Source: Gnetum montanum (taxonomy: Eukaryota; Streptophyta; Gnetopsida; Gnetales; Gnetaceae). From it: DNA of 64,000 nt. Under the pieces are notes generated by a model that was not told the DNA's origin, searched no databases, and saw only the letters and a list, made by a program, of their open reading frames with translations. Below, piece by piece: positions 24,638 to 37,439 of the stretch; within the stretch, counting starts at the first letter, position 1; each line of letters starts with the position of its first letter. A program made the translations under genes and the position numbers. The DNA lies in contig MNCI01003767.1 of the NCBI GenBank assembly GCA_015680685.1, positions 216,977-280,976 of the forward strand. The letters are read 5' to 3'.

Positions 24638-25300
24638 TGATGAATTTTAAGTTGTTCAATTATGTCAATTTAGCTCCATCATTGCATCCTTAGATGCATT
24701 AGCACATATGCATCAATGCTAATCCTCCATAAGCCTATATAAGTGTGCATACCATATACATTTATGACATATTTGGTCATTTGCATAGTAAATCTCTTGT
24801 AGCATGTTTTCATAGGACTTAGCTAAACTTCTCTTTGAGTGCCTATAATGTGGATTGAGTTTATAAAACATAATTTTATTTGATTGCATGTTGTACCTAA
24901 ATAATTCTGCATGATGATAGAAAATTGAGATCAATTCCTTCCATTGTAGCTCTTAGAGTATCACTTAGCTTATTTTTAGTATTTTACTTTTAATGAGTTT
25001 ATTTTCTAGGACTTATAAAATTAATATTTTATTCTGTAATAGCATGAGTATGACCACTTCAAGCATGTTATATTAAGGTTTAGTACACCTAGTACTGGAT
25101 ACCTGGTATACCTAGTGGTAACCACTTGGTAAACCCATAGCATTAGTATGAGTTCAAGATTAGTACAAAAAGTGGAAATGAATGTTCTATGCTTAAGATA
25201 GTTTAGAACATCCTTAGTTTCATAACTTAGTTAGAAATGAATGTTTTAATCATTTTATCTTATTAATATTTTAGTACAAATATAAATCTCTTTTGCCTCA
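24638..25300 (+). repeat. LTR3, 3' LTR of element E3 (right end approximate)
   Basis: Begins TGATGAATTTTAAG after gtcaattgtggatgta. This matches the 3' junctions of E1 (catgggggta then TGATGAGTC) and E2 (gttgtgggtgta then TGATGAGTC). Words ccatcattgcatcc, tagatgcatta and catatgcatcaatgc lie at 24675-24720, and TATATAAG at 24736-24743. The U3 is therefore only about 100 bases. Confidence 0.55.
24736..24743 (+). promoter_or_regulatory. TATA box of LTR3
   Basis: TATATAAG in aagcctatataagtgtgc, directly following the GCATCAATGC words. Confidence 0.55.
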
Positions 25301-25389
25301 ATCACACATAACCATACAAATGGAGTTAAACCAAGTGATGATTGGAAGGAAACAAAATCAAAAAATGTCATATTTGACTATGTAGAGTA

Positions 25390-26900
25390 TTATTCACTTA
25401 GGTAGAGTCCATAGAATTTAATTGTATCACACCTACATGCTTGAAATTTATATGGTTGGGTGTAGGAAACACTTGCTTCTTATCAATTGTGGAATAGAAT
25501 GAGGATATACATAAACACCTAGTTGTTGATGCTCAAGCTTTACCTACTAAAAAATTAAATAATTTACCATATATTCTTCAACATACACTTCCATGTTTAG
25601 CCATAAGTACAACCTCTTCAATATCTCATATAATTTATTGTGCCATAATACATGAAACTTAATGAGGTAACCTTTCTTCAATAGATACTATTACAAGAAA
25701 TTAAGCATACAAATACAATCCTTACAATGAAGCAACCCAAGCACATCTATCATAAATAGTAGAGTTAGATTACAAAATCTACTTGTAGATGTGATCAACA
25801 ATGAGCATACTACCACTAATGGTACTAATGAAAAGCCCTTGAATAAGATACTAACTATGAAAACTAAATTTCTAATCATCTATTGATCAACAAAAGAATG
25901 AGTAGCACTAGTATTAAATATAAATAAAGCTAAAAAAAATATAAAATCATATCTCTAGTCTCCATCAAAGCATTGGGTTAAGAAAAAAGCACTTGAGTAG
26001 TCAAAGCATACACATACTCATAAATCCTAGTGATATTTGGATCACCTAATAGTCTACTACCTTGATAAGAAATATCATTACCTAAATACTTTGAATACTT
26101 GAAGTTCTTGTGACATAGTTGATCATATTTATAAAAGTTAAGGCATTCCATTGAGAAATATCCAAGTTTGATATAAGTATGAAAATTAGTGGATAAATGA
26201 GTGTCCCTAGCACCTAAAAATCTTTATTATTATTATTTTCAAGTAAATCTAGAACCTTGGACCTACATGGATCTACTAGACTTCTTAAATCTTTAACCCC
26301 TTTTTGAGAATAATCACAACATGTTGTATCCATAAACTAATTAGGCTCTAGGTGAATCACATGAATACATGCATTCTTATATGTTTGAACATGGTGAAAA
26401 AGGAGAAGCAATTGATTTTTAATGAATTTAAAAAGACCATGGATAAAATGGTTCATCCTATCCTTCACATCAAAACATATATGAGGCACATACATGATCA
26501 AATTCAAAAACGTATAGTCATACTCAGACATAATCCAAATTTCTTAGTAGAAACTATAAAAATCATCTACATTGATCTTCATGTACTAAGAATGAATATA
26601 ATACTCATTGAAAGTAAGTAGAAAATTTCTTCAATGGACATCATAGTTATTCTAATGACATGATTTATCCTAGTTAGCCCACTAACAACTATAAAAATAT
26701 TTGAATTAGTAGGTTTCTCATTGAGTTTATTGCATTTTTATTATAGTACATCAACTTTAAGAGCTTCATGAGCTCCTCCAACTACACACTACTAGTAGTA
26801 AGGTTCTCCTTCTCTTGAAAGATGGGTAGTTGCAACTTATGAAATTATTTTATAAGCTCATCTTCCATTGATTATCTACCACCACTAGCACTTCCTCAAG
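25390..26900 (-). pseudogene. Chromovirus gag-protease-integrase relic with RT deleted
   Basis: Minus strand. Gag reads FNEYYIHSQYMK near 26580, then MSEYDYTFLNLIMYVPHIC (26531-26475) and ACIHVIHLEPN. A decayed zinc knuckle FYKYDQLCHKNFKYSK follows near 26120. A protease-like segment with VDQ-MIRNLVFIVSILFKGFSLV lies at 25900-25800. Almost at once (25620-25390) the integrase zinc-finger region appears: WLNMEVYVEEYMVNYLI, then VKLEHQQLGVYVYPHSI. RT and RNase H, about 1.5 kb in an intact element, are missing, so an internal deletion joined protease to integrase. All parts carry stops. Confidence 0.65.
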
Positions 26901-27143
26901 TAAAAGGGATTATCTATGACCACTAGCACTTCCTCAAGTAAAAAGGATATATGGCATGTTTGAGCTTTTCTTTAGATGCTAATAGAGAAACAAGAATAGA
27001 TATCAATTCATGTGAGCCTAACTAATCTTCTTATTTATAGTAGGAGTAGGAGTAATAGGAATAATAATCTATACTTGAGGATAAGTTACATACTCCTTTG
27101 TTTGATCAAGATTAGAATCAGGTATTAGAGTTCAATTACTAAC

Positions 27144-30100
27144 CCAATGTAATATCCAGTATTTTTTTGGATATTTGGTTAGTTTATCTATCTTCTTGAA
27201 ACTTATTTTTGATGATGTTTAGTGTACTTTTCTTTCACCAAGATGTTTTTCTAGTTAGATTTCTAGCATTTTAAATTTTATAATTTATGCTCCATGTGAT
27301 ACTATGGTATCTATGGATTATTCTAGTCATGTAAATCTATATGATATTGCTATTAATATAATTTTTACCTAGCATATGTACACTAACATAGTGGATGAGT
27401 TATGGTAGGTTCTCATGGAGATTGATGTGGGAGCATAGCATAGTTGGATTTAATGATATTGATATGTAGATTATACTTGTTGTCAAGTTAGTTTCTATTT
27501 AATTTTTTATTTTATTTATTTTTATGTTATTCTATGAATATAAATTTTTGTGACATGAAATTAATTAATTATGCTTGTCTTAGATGGAGAAGTTAAGTGA
27601 GTTATAGGATTTTAGGAGAGTATCTTTAGTATAATGATATATATCATAATTAATTTGATTAACTATACATGATTTGGAATATTTTCATTTAAAATGTTAG
27701 AACTCTTCATCTAAGCACCATGACATTTGCATGCTAGAAGAGGAGGTGTTGCTAGCTTTTGAGCTTGTTACAATGATAGAGATTTTTCTTAATTAGAAAT
27801 TATAATCTTAATAGATCCGTTATTGTACTTCATTCATTGTATTAATTTTCACACTTTTTTTAATTGAGTAGTCTTGGCCCTCTTTTTATTATTCATATCT
27901 ATAGATTTCTATATTCATTATCATCAAGTTGAGTTTTTATTTTATCATTTTATTAGATTTGTAAATGTTTTTCAAAATTATGGGTAGTATTTTTAATTGG
28001 TTAGATTTGAGCATTTTAGTAATCTAGCTTATTGATTTAATTGTTACTTATCAATGTTATTCATCAATTTTGGGCATGATTTTTGGAAGTATAATAATCA
28101 ATACTTTGTGGGTTATAGGTTTTTTTAAATTATCTATATTTTTAACATTTATGAAGTTATTTTATCTTTTTCTCTATTAGTCTTAGTGATTCAGAGAGGT
28201 TCAAGGTTTTGGCAAGGGTGTTATTCCATTTTGTAAATTTTTCTATTGATTCTTTCCTTTTCTTGTGTTGTACAATCTTTTCTAGCTTATTGAGTCTTAT
28301 TATTCTTCTTCTTAGTACTCTTTATTTGTTATAAATTATTTAATGTCCATATTATGTTATTTTAATTTTTTTTTTGAAAATTTCATACAAACTCATGAGT
28401 TAACCATGAATCATGATATGATTGTTGGCTCTAGCCATGAGTTGTGATTAGGTCATGATCACAAACCAAGAGTTGTGGTAAGGTCATAGTTCACTTCATA
28501 TTCTTTTTGAATCTTTTCTATTTTTTATTGATAAACTTGTAATACCAAAAGTCCATCATGAATCATGATCAAATCATGATTAATTACCATTAGGGATTAT
28601 CATGTTGTGGTTAATTACCAAGAATTGTGATTAGGTTATGGTATGTTTATTCTTGTTTCTATTTCTATATTATCTTGTTTGGTGGTCTTCCTTTGTATCA
28701 CAAGTCATGATAATGTTGTGATCACTCCATAATGATTCATTCTAAGATTGTGGTCTAGTATCCTAAGTCATGGTGTAACTATAGTACATCTTTTGAGTTT
28801 CTCTATCTACTTTTGTTCTTTCTTATGCCTTTTGTAGTAGACAACAAGTTGTGATCAAATCATGGTTAAGGGATTTTCCTTTCTATATCTATTTTAGTAT
28901 TTTGAGAATATTATAAATCATGATTAGGTAATGGTTGGGTTGTTTTGAATCAACATGAGTCCTGATAAGGTCATCATATTTCTCCTTCATTATATCTTAT
29001 CTCTTAATGCCATCAATGCTCTATTTGATCTATTTTGACATCTCTTACCTTTTTACACATTGGAAACTAAAATTTGACTCTATTTGACTCTATTGGAGAA
29101 ACTAAAATTTGTTGGATTTTTTATCTTACCTTGATTAACTTGATAGAACTATTTATTAATACCATTATATCTGAAATCATAAACATTTAGTCTATCCTAT
29201 TTGTGATGTTTCTAAGATGTTTGGATGTATGGAGGTAACACTAAGTTTTATGCCTGGTTGAAGATGAAGTCCCTCAAGATGTTTGAAAATTAAATCTTAT
29301 TGTTATGCATTAGGATTACTTTCAATGTATATCCCATCCTAAATGGAAAATTGATTCCATGACATATTGATCTTCTTTTTTGATGTCATTAGAATGTTAA
29401 AGAAGATTCTTGGATGATGCTTCTAAAACTCATAGTTTGAAATGATCAAGTAATTCTTAGGTGATGCCTCACATTTATTATGACTAATAACAAATCCATA
29501 CACATAGTATTTTGATATTAAGTTTTGTTTAGTTTCAATTGCTTATGAAAACATTTTTACACATTGGAAATTGAGTATGGTGGATACTAGCCTTCTTGTT
29601 TATAAATTGATGTGTGATGTGACAATTCATTTTGGATTAGTATTATTTGATTCTAGATTAGTTGTTCGTGTCCTCTCAGATGTGTAGTTTTTAAGGATTC
29701 TAACTTGCTTTATAGGTTAACCATACCTCACCTAGTCACCGTGATATCTATTCATCACTCATTTAGAGGTGTCAAGGTTCCTTAATAGGTTTTATACTAA
29801 TTTCCATCTTTGATTTATAGAATACTATGGTTAGATGGAGTATGAAAATATTTGATGGCTTTATTGATTTAGAGGTATCATGTCATGACTTTATAGCTTT
29901 GACTAATAATTCATATTAATGTATGAAACTATTTATATGTCATGTTCAAATATTATTCCTCTTTATTTCATGTTCTAGTTTATGAAATTTTTATGGTTGA
30001 ACCTTTATAATTATGTTAGTTATTTATGAAAGTTTCATATTATTATTTATTTTTATATTATATTAGTTATATTTATTTTATTTTATTATTTTAGTTTCTT

Positions 30101-30230
30101 CTTTCCTTTCAATCATCACTTCACTATAAGATTCCTTTTCTTTTATTCTCACTATATAGTGTTATTTCATTTTTTATTTTCTTTAACCTAGCTAATTTTT
30201 TGTTTAGGGCTGTATACATGATGTAATGCT
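27144..30230 (+). repeat. Probable 5' LTR of chromovirus C2 (long LTR)
   Basis: Starts TGTAATATCC at 27144, like the TGTAACATCCC starts of Tekay/Del LTRs. It ends near taatgctcttcaacctaag (30222-30240), which matches taatgctctccaacctaagg just before the primer-binding site of C3 (45290). The stretch 29250-29900 is recognisably similar to 56560-57200, a chromovirus LTR piece beside E1; for example ggatgatgc, gatgcctcacatt and aataacaaatccatacaca have counterparts. A TATA-like tgtttataaattg lies near 29600. About 3 kb suits this clade. Confidence 0.45.
28390..28990. repeat. Array of AATCATGATT / GGTCATGATC words in chromovirus LTR
   Basis: Roughly fifteen variants of tcatgatt, gtgattaggtcatgatcac, atcatgatcaaatcatgatt and taatgttgtgatcac recur over 600 bases in both orientations. 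They are interspersed with T-rich sequence. This is another palindromic word family in the U3 part of an LTR. Confidence 0.65.
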
Positions 30231-30329
30231 CTTCAACCTAAGATTACAAAACAAATGTTTTACAGGCTATTATAAAATATTATGTTTATTAATTTTCTCA
30301 TTTTTGATGTTTTTTAGTGATGAAAGGTG

Positions 30330-33196
30330 CTAGAGATTAATGTAGTTGTGGTAGGAGGATGAACATTAATACTAGGAACATAATTCCAACATATGATTCG
30401 ATTCTAGATTAAATGGAGGAGCCTATGATAGATCTACAAATGAAGCTATTACTTCTACTTATACTCCTATATTAAATAAGAAAATTATAAAGATAAATAT
30501 TAATTAATACTTGTTAGGATTTTTCCATTAGTACACAAAGAAGAACTTAAGTTTTTCATCAATGTTTGTTGATTCCAAAATTGATCATGGTAATGCTGGA
30601 TGACCGATGGTGCAAAAGCTTATGGAGTAATTCCATAAGCTTGGACAATGTACAGTTTAGGGTAAGAAAGACCCTATTTCCATCATGACATAGCTTGAGG
30701 AGATCACTAAGATCTTTAGGTTGATAGATTGCTCTTCCACATAGTAACCCTGATTGGCAAATCACTAGGTCAAGGTTTCTACTAGTTATTAGTGGGTTGC
30801 CTAGAAAAGAGTAACCATTGAGAGTATGATCTCCATGGGAGTTATTTTTTAATGATTTAATGCATATTATATCCTTTCAAAGTACATGGAGGTAAAGGTA
30901 GATGAGTTTTATAACCTCTATTCTAATTTCTACTACTATGGCCAACTAGGCCATAAGAGCTTCAACTACTTAAAGCATTCAGATGGTGGAGGTTCTTAGT
31001 AGATTGAAAAACTTGTAGGTGACTAGGATGGTATGAAGATGCACACTTGTATCTATGCCATGATAGACCAACCAATTGATATCCAACCAAACATTGTGAT
31101 GGAGTCTAGATGTATGATTTATAATTTGACAATTTTGATTCTTTATGTTTCTATTTCTAGTCATACACTTGTTGATCTACAAGTATTAGTATGGTTGGGT
31201 TTGGAATTTCATCATCTTTTTTAAGGGCTTGCTATGAGCACCATTCATGACTATGTGCTTGTTATAGATCAATTTTATAGGTTAATATCTTTGATAGTTT
31301 AGGATGTCCCTTGGCTTAATGATCTTCATGTTAAGGACTTAGGAGAATAAACAGTCATCTTAGATATGGATTGGTATTTTGTTATTAGGGTAGGTTGGAT
31401 TATTTGCATAAGAAACTATCCTTTATTGCAAATGATGTTGTTTAAGTGACTTCTTATATCATACCATACAAGATTAATTTAGATCATTTATCATCAAGGT
31501 ATTTCTACTACTTATATTGGAAGGGTAATTCTTGCTTTGCTATTTTAGTTAGTAAACCTTATTCTTCTCTTAGGATGGATAATATTATAACTATTTATAA
31601 ACTCCTTGATTTCTTTTGTTTAGGATTTTATATTTTACCTCCTAGGTGTGATGTTGATTTTGAGATTGCTCTTGAACCCAATTCCAAACATGTCTCTAAG
31701 GATGTATAGAAGATGTCACTTATCAAGTTGGTTGAACTAAAGATTCAAATTTAGGAGTTGCTAGAAAAGTGTTTGATGCATCTAGTTGTTTCTTTCTAGG
31801 ATACTCTTACTCTCTTCATTAAGAAGAAGGATGAGAGTATGAGGTTCTACCTCAACTATAGGTAGCTAAATTAGGTCAATATGAGCAATATTTGTGAATA
31901 GTTTTGTAGATGCTTAGAATGCATTAGTTATCTACAAAACCTTTGAAGTGTTTATTTTGACATTGGAAAATATAGTTTTAGTGGCATGTTATTTTGGAGG
32001 CTTTTATAGTAGTGAACCTTAGTAAAATATTGACTATTAAAGATTAACTTATTCATAATGATGTTGGAGAGGTTTTTAGCTTTCTTTGATTGATTGTTAC
32101 TACAAGAGATTCATAAAGAAATTCACTTACATTTCTACCTTTCTCATGAATTTTTTTTAGAAGCATATTAGATTCTTATGAAACCCATGATGTTAGGATA
32201 ATTTTGATGAACTCATAAATAGACTAATCTTAACTTCTATTTTTATTTCACCAACTTTAAGTAGATCATTTGACATTTACATTAATGTATTAGGAGAGGA
32301 ATATTGATGTATCATTATGTAAGAGAATAAATTAATAGTGTATGCCTTATGATAACTAAAGTCTCATAAGATGTGATATTACACACATGATCTTGAATTA
32401 AGAGTAGTATTGTTTGTCTTGAAGGTTTGGTACTACTATCTATTTAGTGAGTAGTTGATCATTTGGAATAATCACAAGGGGCAACAATACCTGATGAGTC
32501 AACCATAATTGATCTAGCATCAGAGGAGGTAATTTAAGCACTATTGATTGATTTTAATTTTATAATTTAGTATCAAATGAAAAGAGGCAATATTATTGCT
32601 GATGAATTAATCCATATGACCAAGAAACTTCATATCTTAATGACTTAGTTAGATGTATTAGGTGACACGTATTTGGATTAGTAGTTGGATTCATGGTGCA
32701 AGTAGCTTAGGTAGTCTAGTAATGCTTTGGTGGTAGTGGATGTACTTAGGTCACTTCATCATAAGAATATAGTGAATGTTCCTGATTTATTACAATAATA
32801 TTTATTGGAAGAAGCGTATCTTAGTAGGTTTTGGACCCATCCTAACATTGATAAATATATGATATGTATCATATGTTGTATTGGTGGGTAAACATAAAGA
32901 TGTAGATTAGAAAATTTGTAGCTAAATGCTTAATCTACCACTAGGTTAAGCTTGATTACTAGTGACTAGGTGGCTTCTTATACCTTCATACTATTCTAGA
33001 GTGAAAGTGAAAGGAAATTAGTATGAATTTTATTATTAGTTTTTCTTATAATAGGGGCAAAAATGATGCTACCCTTATTATTGTTAACTTGTTAGTCAAG
33101 TCTTCTCACTTTTTACCTATAAGGAGTTTGACTATCATAGAGAATGTTGCATAGTTATTCATTTTAGAGATTATTTAGTTTCATAGAAATCTTACC
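30330..33196 (+). pseudogene. Tekay/Del-like chromovirus polyprotein (C2), interrupted
   Basis: Plus strand. A gag end with a decayed knuckle YYYGQLGHKSFNYLK is at about 30930. Protease is at 31033-31400: CIYAMIDQPIDIQPNIVM, then VDLQVLVWLGLEF, then DLHVKDLGE and ILDMDWYFV. The N-terminal RT linker LPPRCDVDFEIALEPN and IKKKDESMRFYLNYR follows at 31640-31870. Most of the RT core is missing. The RT thumb and RNase H resume with YKRFIKKFTYIST, DNFDELINRLILTS, KLIVYAL and YYTHDLELRVVLFVLKVWYY (32090-32440). The integrase HHCC region and core reading EISMNFIISFSYNRGKNDA, then LLVKSSHFLPIRSL, run to 33196. The first catalytic Asp of integrase is Asn (MNF for MDF). The reading stops where LTR B begins. 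Confidence 0.8.
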
Positions 33197-34367
33197 AAGT
33201 GTAGTAACTAAAAATGTCAATGGCTGGAATAGTCAAGCTAAGGGATCTATAGTTGTGGTACAGCCCTAACGCCACCCACATTCGAAAGGCCATTGCTAGA
33301 AGGGAAAAATGGAGGCGAAGTACCTAGGATGGTCTTGTCCATCAAACCAAGACTTACAGAGTGTTTTGACAAACAAGTACTAGGGGTTCACACAATGTTT
33401 TTGGTGTTATCGAGGCCAACTAAGCCTAAGAATAGTAGCATTTCCCAGTGTGAAAATGATGGTGCAAGCATGCAAATGCATGCAAATTGGCAAAAAATGG
33501 AAGTGCAATGTGCCATGCCAAAGAAAATGCTTGAAAATGCAAAGGATTTTTAAGAGAGGAAGAATGGCAACACCCCAAATGAGGGGAGCATAGCAATTGT
33601 AGAAGATGTGTGAGGAGGTATGTAGTATACAAATAGGTGTAGTAGGTAGTGTAGTCATAGTTTCTAAGGTATCCAGGCTATGAAACTGACATTCGCTATG
33701 AATTCTATGCCTGTTGGGTCAGCCACTATGGTGCCCTATAGGCTATGGTGTGTTGTGATGTGTAGAGGTGTTGCTAAGGTGCTAAGAACTCTGGGGCATA
33801 TGGATGCTCACTTTGGTCCAGGTTTGCTAGTCGAATGTTTAAAAATGCCAACCACTAAGTGAAATTTCCCACCAAATGCTTCAAATGTCAACCCATAAAA
33901 TATGAAACGTAGGGGTATTTATAGGGTTAGGGTTGACGTTAAGCGAGGATTGGGGGCAACGTGGCAAAAGGGTAGTTGGGGCTATGTTGACACTAGCTAT
34001 GCTCCCATTGGAGTGACTAGTGCTACATTCTGGTGTGCTCCAATGGACCCCAAGAGACTACTAGACTATGACTACACTTCCAAGACTACATGTGCTAGAG
34101 TTGAAAAAACTGCAATGTACCTACAAACAGTGCAAAATAGTGCAATTTGGAAGCTACACTCTAGGACTACACTCTTCCCTCTTTGGAGTGGAGTTGAGCA
34201 TAGGTACAATTTTGGGACAAATAGGGGGTGTAGAAAAGATACAAAGTACTGATCTTGCTTGCCAAAGAAGTGCTAGAGCTAATATGGAGGTCAGTGCTAA
34301 GCTTTGGAAGCATTTGGAGGTTGTCTTGCATTGCTACACTAGCTACACTCTAGAGTGTAACCCAACA
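33197..34367 (-). repeat. LTR B, gypsy LTR inserted in C2 integrase
   Basis: Cuts the integrase core abruptly. On the minus strand it would start TGTTGGGTTACACTC (34367) and end near 33197. It has a TATAAATA box at 33916-33923 and contains CTACACTCTAGAGTGTA-like words. Its U5 side is related to LTR A. No internal region or clear target duplication was found, so it is either a solo LTR with a decayed border or a truncated element. The ORFs inside it are not genes. Confidence 0.5.
33916..33923 (-). promoter_or_regulatory. TATA box of LTR B
   Basis: TATAAATA on the minus strand in CCTATAAATACCCCTACG, matching the context in LTR A. Confidence 0.6.
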
Positions 34368-34425
34368 GTTAGGAAAATTTTGCATGGTAGTCCTGATTAG
34401 GTTACACTCTAGAGTGTAGCTAGTC
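34140..34425. repeat. CTACACTCTAGAGTGTAG palindromic words
   Basis: ctacactctagagtgta occurs as a perfect inverted word at 34342-34360 and again at 34402-34420, with relatives agctacactctaggactacactc near 34150 and ctacactagctacac near 34334. The second perfect copy lies just outside the proposed LTR B border, so that border may need to move right. Confidence 0.7.
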
Positions 34426-34490
34426 CTTATGAGATTTTATTAACCTAATTATAGACTAGCTTCAAACTAGTCCTTATGAGATTTTATTAA
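34420..34490. repeat. Direct duplication ctagtccttatgag... (24 bp, 47-bp spacing)
   Basis: ctagtccttatgagattt and the following tattaa occur at 34420-34443 and 34467-34490. This is a recent-looking local duplication beside LTR B. Confidence 0.8.
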
Positions 34491-37439
34491 TAATTTTGTT
34501 AGTATGTGTTTTAATTTTCTACAAGAATTGGGTGAAAAGTATTATGAGACACACATTATATTTTTGTTAATAGTTATGCATGGTAGTGATCATTGTTTTT
34601 ATCAAGTCTTTGGTACTATCTATGATAGCATATCTTTCATGGTATTTAGGCTTCAATGAGTTAAATTAATGGAGGTTTGACTTGTTCTATGGCATGAGTT
34701 TTGGGAACTTATTTCTTCAAAACATATTTAAATTTATATTATGAATTCTGTGTTAAAATAAATAAAGCAAATGGTTGGAATGATGTGATTTTGTCCCATG
34801 GATAGATTTTGTTAGATTTTCAATTAGAAAAGTCGGTCAACATTTTTTATTTGTACTAGGCATATTGTTAACTCAATATATTATTTCATGATAAACTTGA
34901 GGCTCTAGGTATTCCTTAATTGAAAACTTGGAATAAAAGATGTCATAAAATATCAAACATGATCCTTGGAAGTACTTATGTGGAATAACTTACACAAGGA
35001 TTGAAGATATACCAAGAGAAAAGTTTCCATTATTTATAGACTCTATTGTATTGGAAGTATAGCAAGAAATCATAACCAATTACAGGTGTACAAATCTAAG
35101 AATTCTTCTGTAACAAAAATCTTACCTCATTCCAACCATGAAACTACACCAAAAGCAAAGTTTCCATTGTTTATGGATCATGTTCTAATGGCAGTGTAGA
35201 CCATAATCAATAAAAAAAATTTGTTGAAAAGAAAAATGAGAGAGGAAAAGTAAAATGAAAAAAGAGAGGAAGAATTATTAAGTAATAAAGTGCTTTGGAT
35301 GCTAAGCTCTCTATTTTTCATGGCCAGAAGATAAGATTATCATGTTCATGCATGAGGAATCTCCATCACCAACAACTACATTTAGTAGGGAAAGAATATG
35401 TATTTCTGAGAGGTATAATGCCATAAGACATGGATAAGTGGATAAAAAATGATTCATGAATGTCCAAATGTGATAGTGCCTCATATTTGTATTACTATTT
35501 GGAAGTTAAGTTACTTCAGTATCACCAAATGTCTTAATGTTTACTAAGCACAAATACCTTAGTTATTCTTTTGTCACAAATTTTTTCTCCATTGTCTTTT
35601 TACATTATTTTCCTTTTATCCTATTTTCCGTTTGTTTTCCTTATTATTTTTGTAGAATTGCATTGGATTAGGAAGAGTAAGAAGGATGCTAATCATAGTT
35701 TCTCAAATTCTAACTATGAGCTCAATTATGAGCTATAATAACCTTAGAGTTCATTTTGTTACATTTGGTACCTATGATGGGGTGTGATCTTCACTCCCCA
35801 TGCAACTTGATTTCTTTTCCCTAATAAATTTATTAGTGTGATCTAGTATGGGCTATAGTCTACTACATTTTGAAATTTATGTTTTTTTAGTTTTGGATAG
35901 TGTGGATTCCTATGACTTGTACTACAGTGCACTGTAATATTTGATTTGTCAAATGTTTAAATAGTGTAGGTAGGTGCAACCCCCAGTCTTTGAGATGTGA
36001 CAAGGTGTAACCCTAATTCTTTGAGATGTGACAAGGTGTGACCTATAGTTGGTCACTACTCAAAAATATATTAAAATATTTTTCTTTCATGTTGCGATGG
36101 ATTGCAACATATAGTTGGTTGCAACTTGATTAAAAAATGAAAATAATAAAAGTGTGTTCAGTAAAATCAAAAATCAATTTCATTGTAGAGCACCACAAGG
36201 CATATCCAAGTGTTGAAGCAAGCTTTCATTATGCGTATAGCTACCAGATCTTACCTCCAAGCTTTCTTCCCTTTGTAGTATGCCTAAGTTAGGCCTCAAA
36301 TCTCTTATTTCTAATTTTTTTTCTCTTAGACTTCTTGTTGCACCCTATTGCAAATAAATTTATGTCATTACCATTTTTCTTGAATGAGATTGAACATCTG
36401 AATGAGGAAATATGATCTTTTGGTGTCCCCTCTAGCATTACGATAACTTTAATTTAGTGTTCTAAGCATTTTTCTATGTTGATTTTTATTTTGAACTTTA
36501 TATATAGCTAGGTTTTTTTTCTTTCCTTGTAAACTTTTCTTGTTGAAAAATTTTATTTTTCTTAATGTATAAACTATATTTTAGAGGTGGAAACTAAGAT
36601 AGGAATATCTTCATTATTATGATAGCTCTAGGACATGTTAGATGAGCCATGAGAACTTGAATTCTATTCTATTAAGTATGGGTATTATGTTTTATTTTAG
36701 TGCAGCTATCCTTGTTTACATATTTGTAAGTAATGCTCTATTAAGCTTGGTTTTAGGCTCTATCCAAGACAAAGCTTTTTGAAAGTAATAATTTCATTTT
36801 GGAAAATATTTAGTAGTGTGGGATAGTATAGAGTAGTATATGTTAAACATGGAATCTTAATGAAACATACTTTTGCATTCTTTATGCACTACACTCATGC
36901 TACAATAGTTAATCCATTATCAATTATCAATGAACTTATCATTATGTTATTCAAGATTTTAATACTTAAGTTTATCTTGAATTGTTTAATTTTCACTTCT
37001 ACACTAGTTATGTATGTTGAGAACAATGTAGACTTTGTCAAGCACACCAATGGTATTTAGATTTTGAAAAGAGTTTAACCAGATTCTTATAGTTATTTTA
37101 AAATATGTATTTCATGCAATTTATTTCCATTATGTTTTTTTAATTTGATATTCCACTATTTTAATGGCACTATATTTATTGCATTATGTATAATTTTTTA
37201 TGTATTATATTATTATTCTATTTGTACTAATGTTTCCCTATAGTAAGATACTTCTCACACATCTTAGTGTAAGATGGGGCATACACAAGAACAATCTCTG
37301 GTAGCTTCAAATCCAATAACATGGAGACATGCTTAGGAGGGATATTAAAAACATGTTCATAGGGAGCACATGAAGCATTTGGAGCATGAGCACTGAGAGG
37401 AAAATTTTCATACAGTGCCATTGAGGGCACCTAAGAAGT
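34491..37439. other. Stretch without a recognised gene
   Basis: No coding similarity. Near 35970-36150 there is a cluster of related words (tttgagatgtgacaaggtgt twice, then gttgcgatggattgcaacat and gttggttgcaac) that resembles the LTR word arrays elsewhere, but no TATA box or LTR ends could be tied to it. Confidence 0.45.

Noticed and set aside
33293-34400. Several 60-116-codon ORFs on both strands
   Set aside because: They fall inside LTR B, overlap on both strands and show no protein-family pattern.
33197-34490. Clean target-site duplication around LTR B
   Set aside because: Flanking 5-mers at the proposed ends do not match, and the nearby 24-bp duplication is not placed at both borders.
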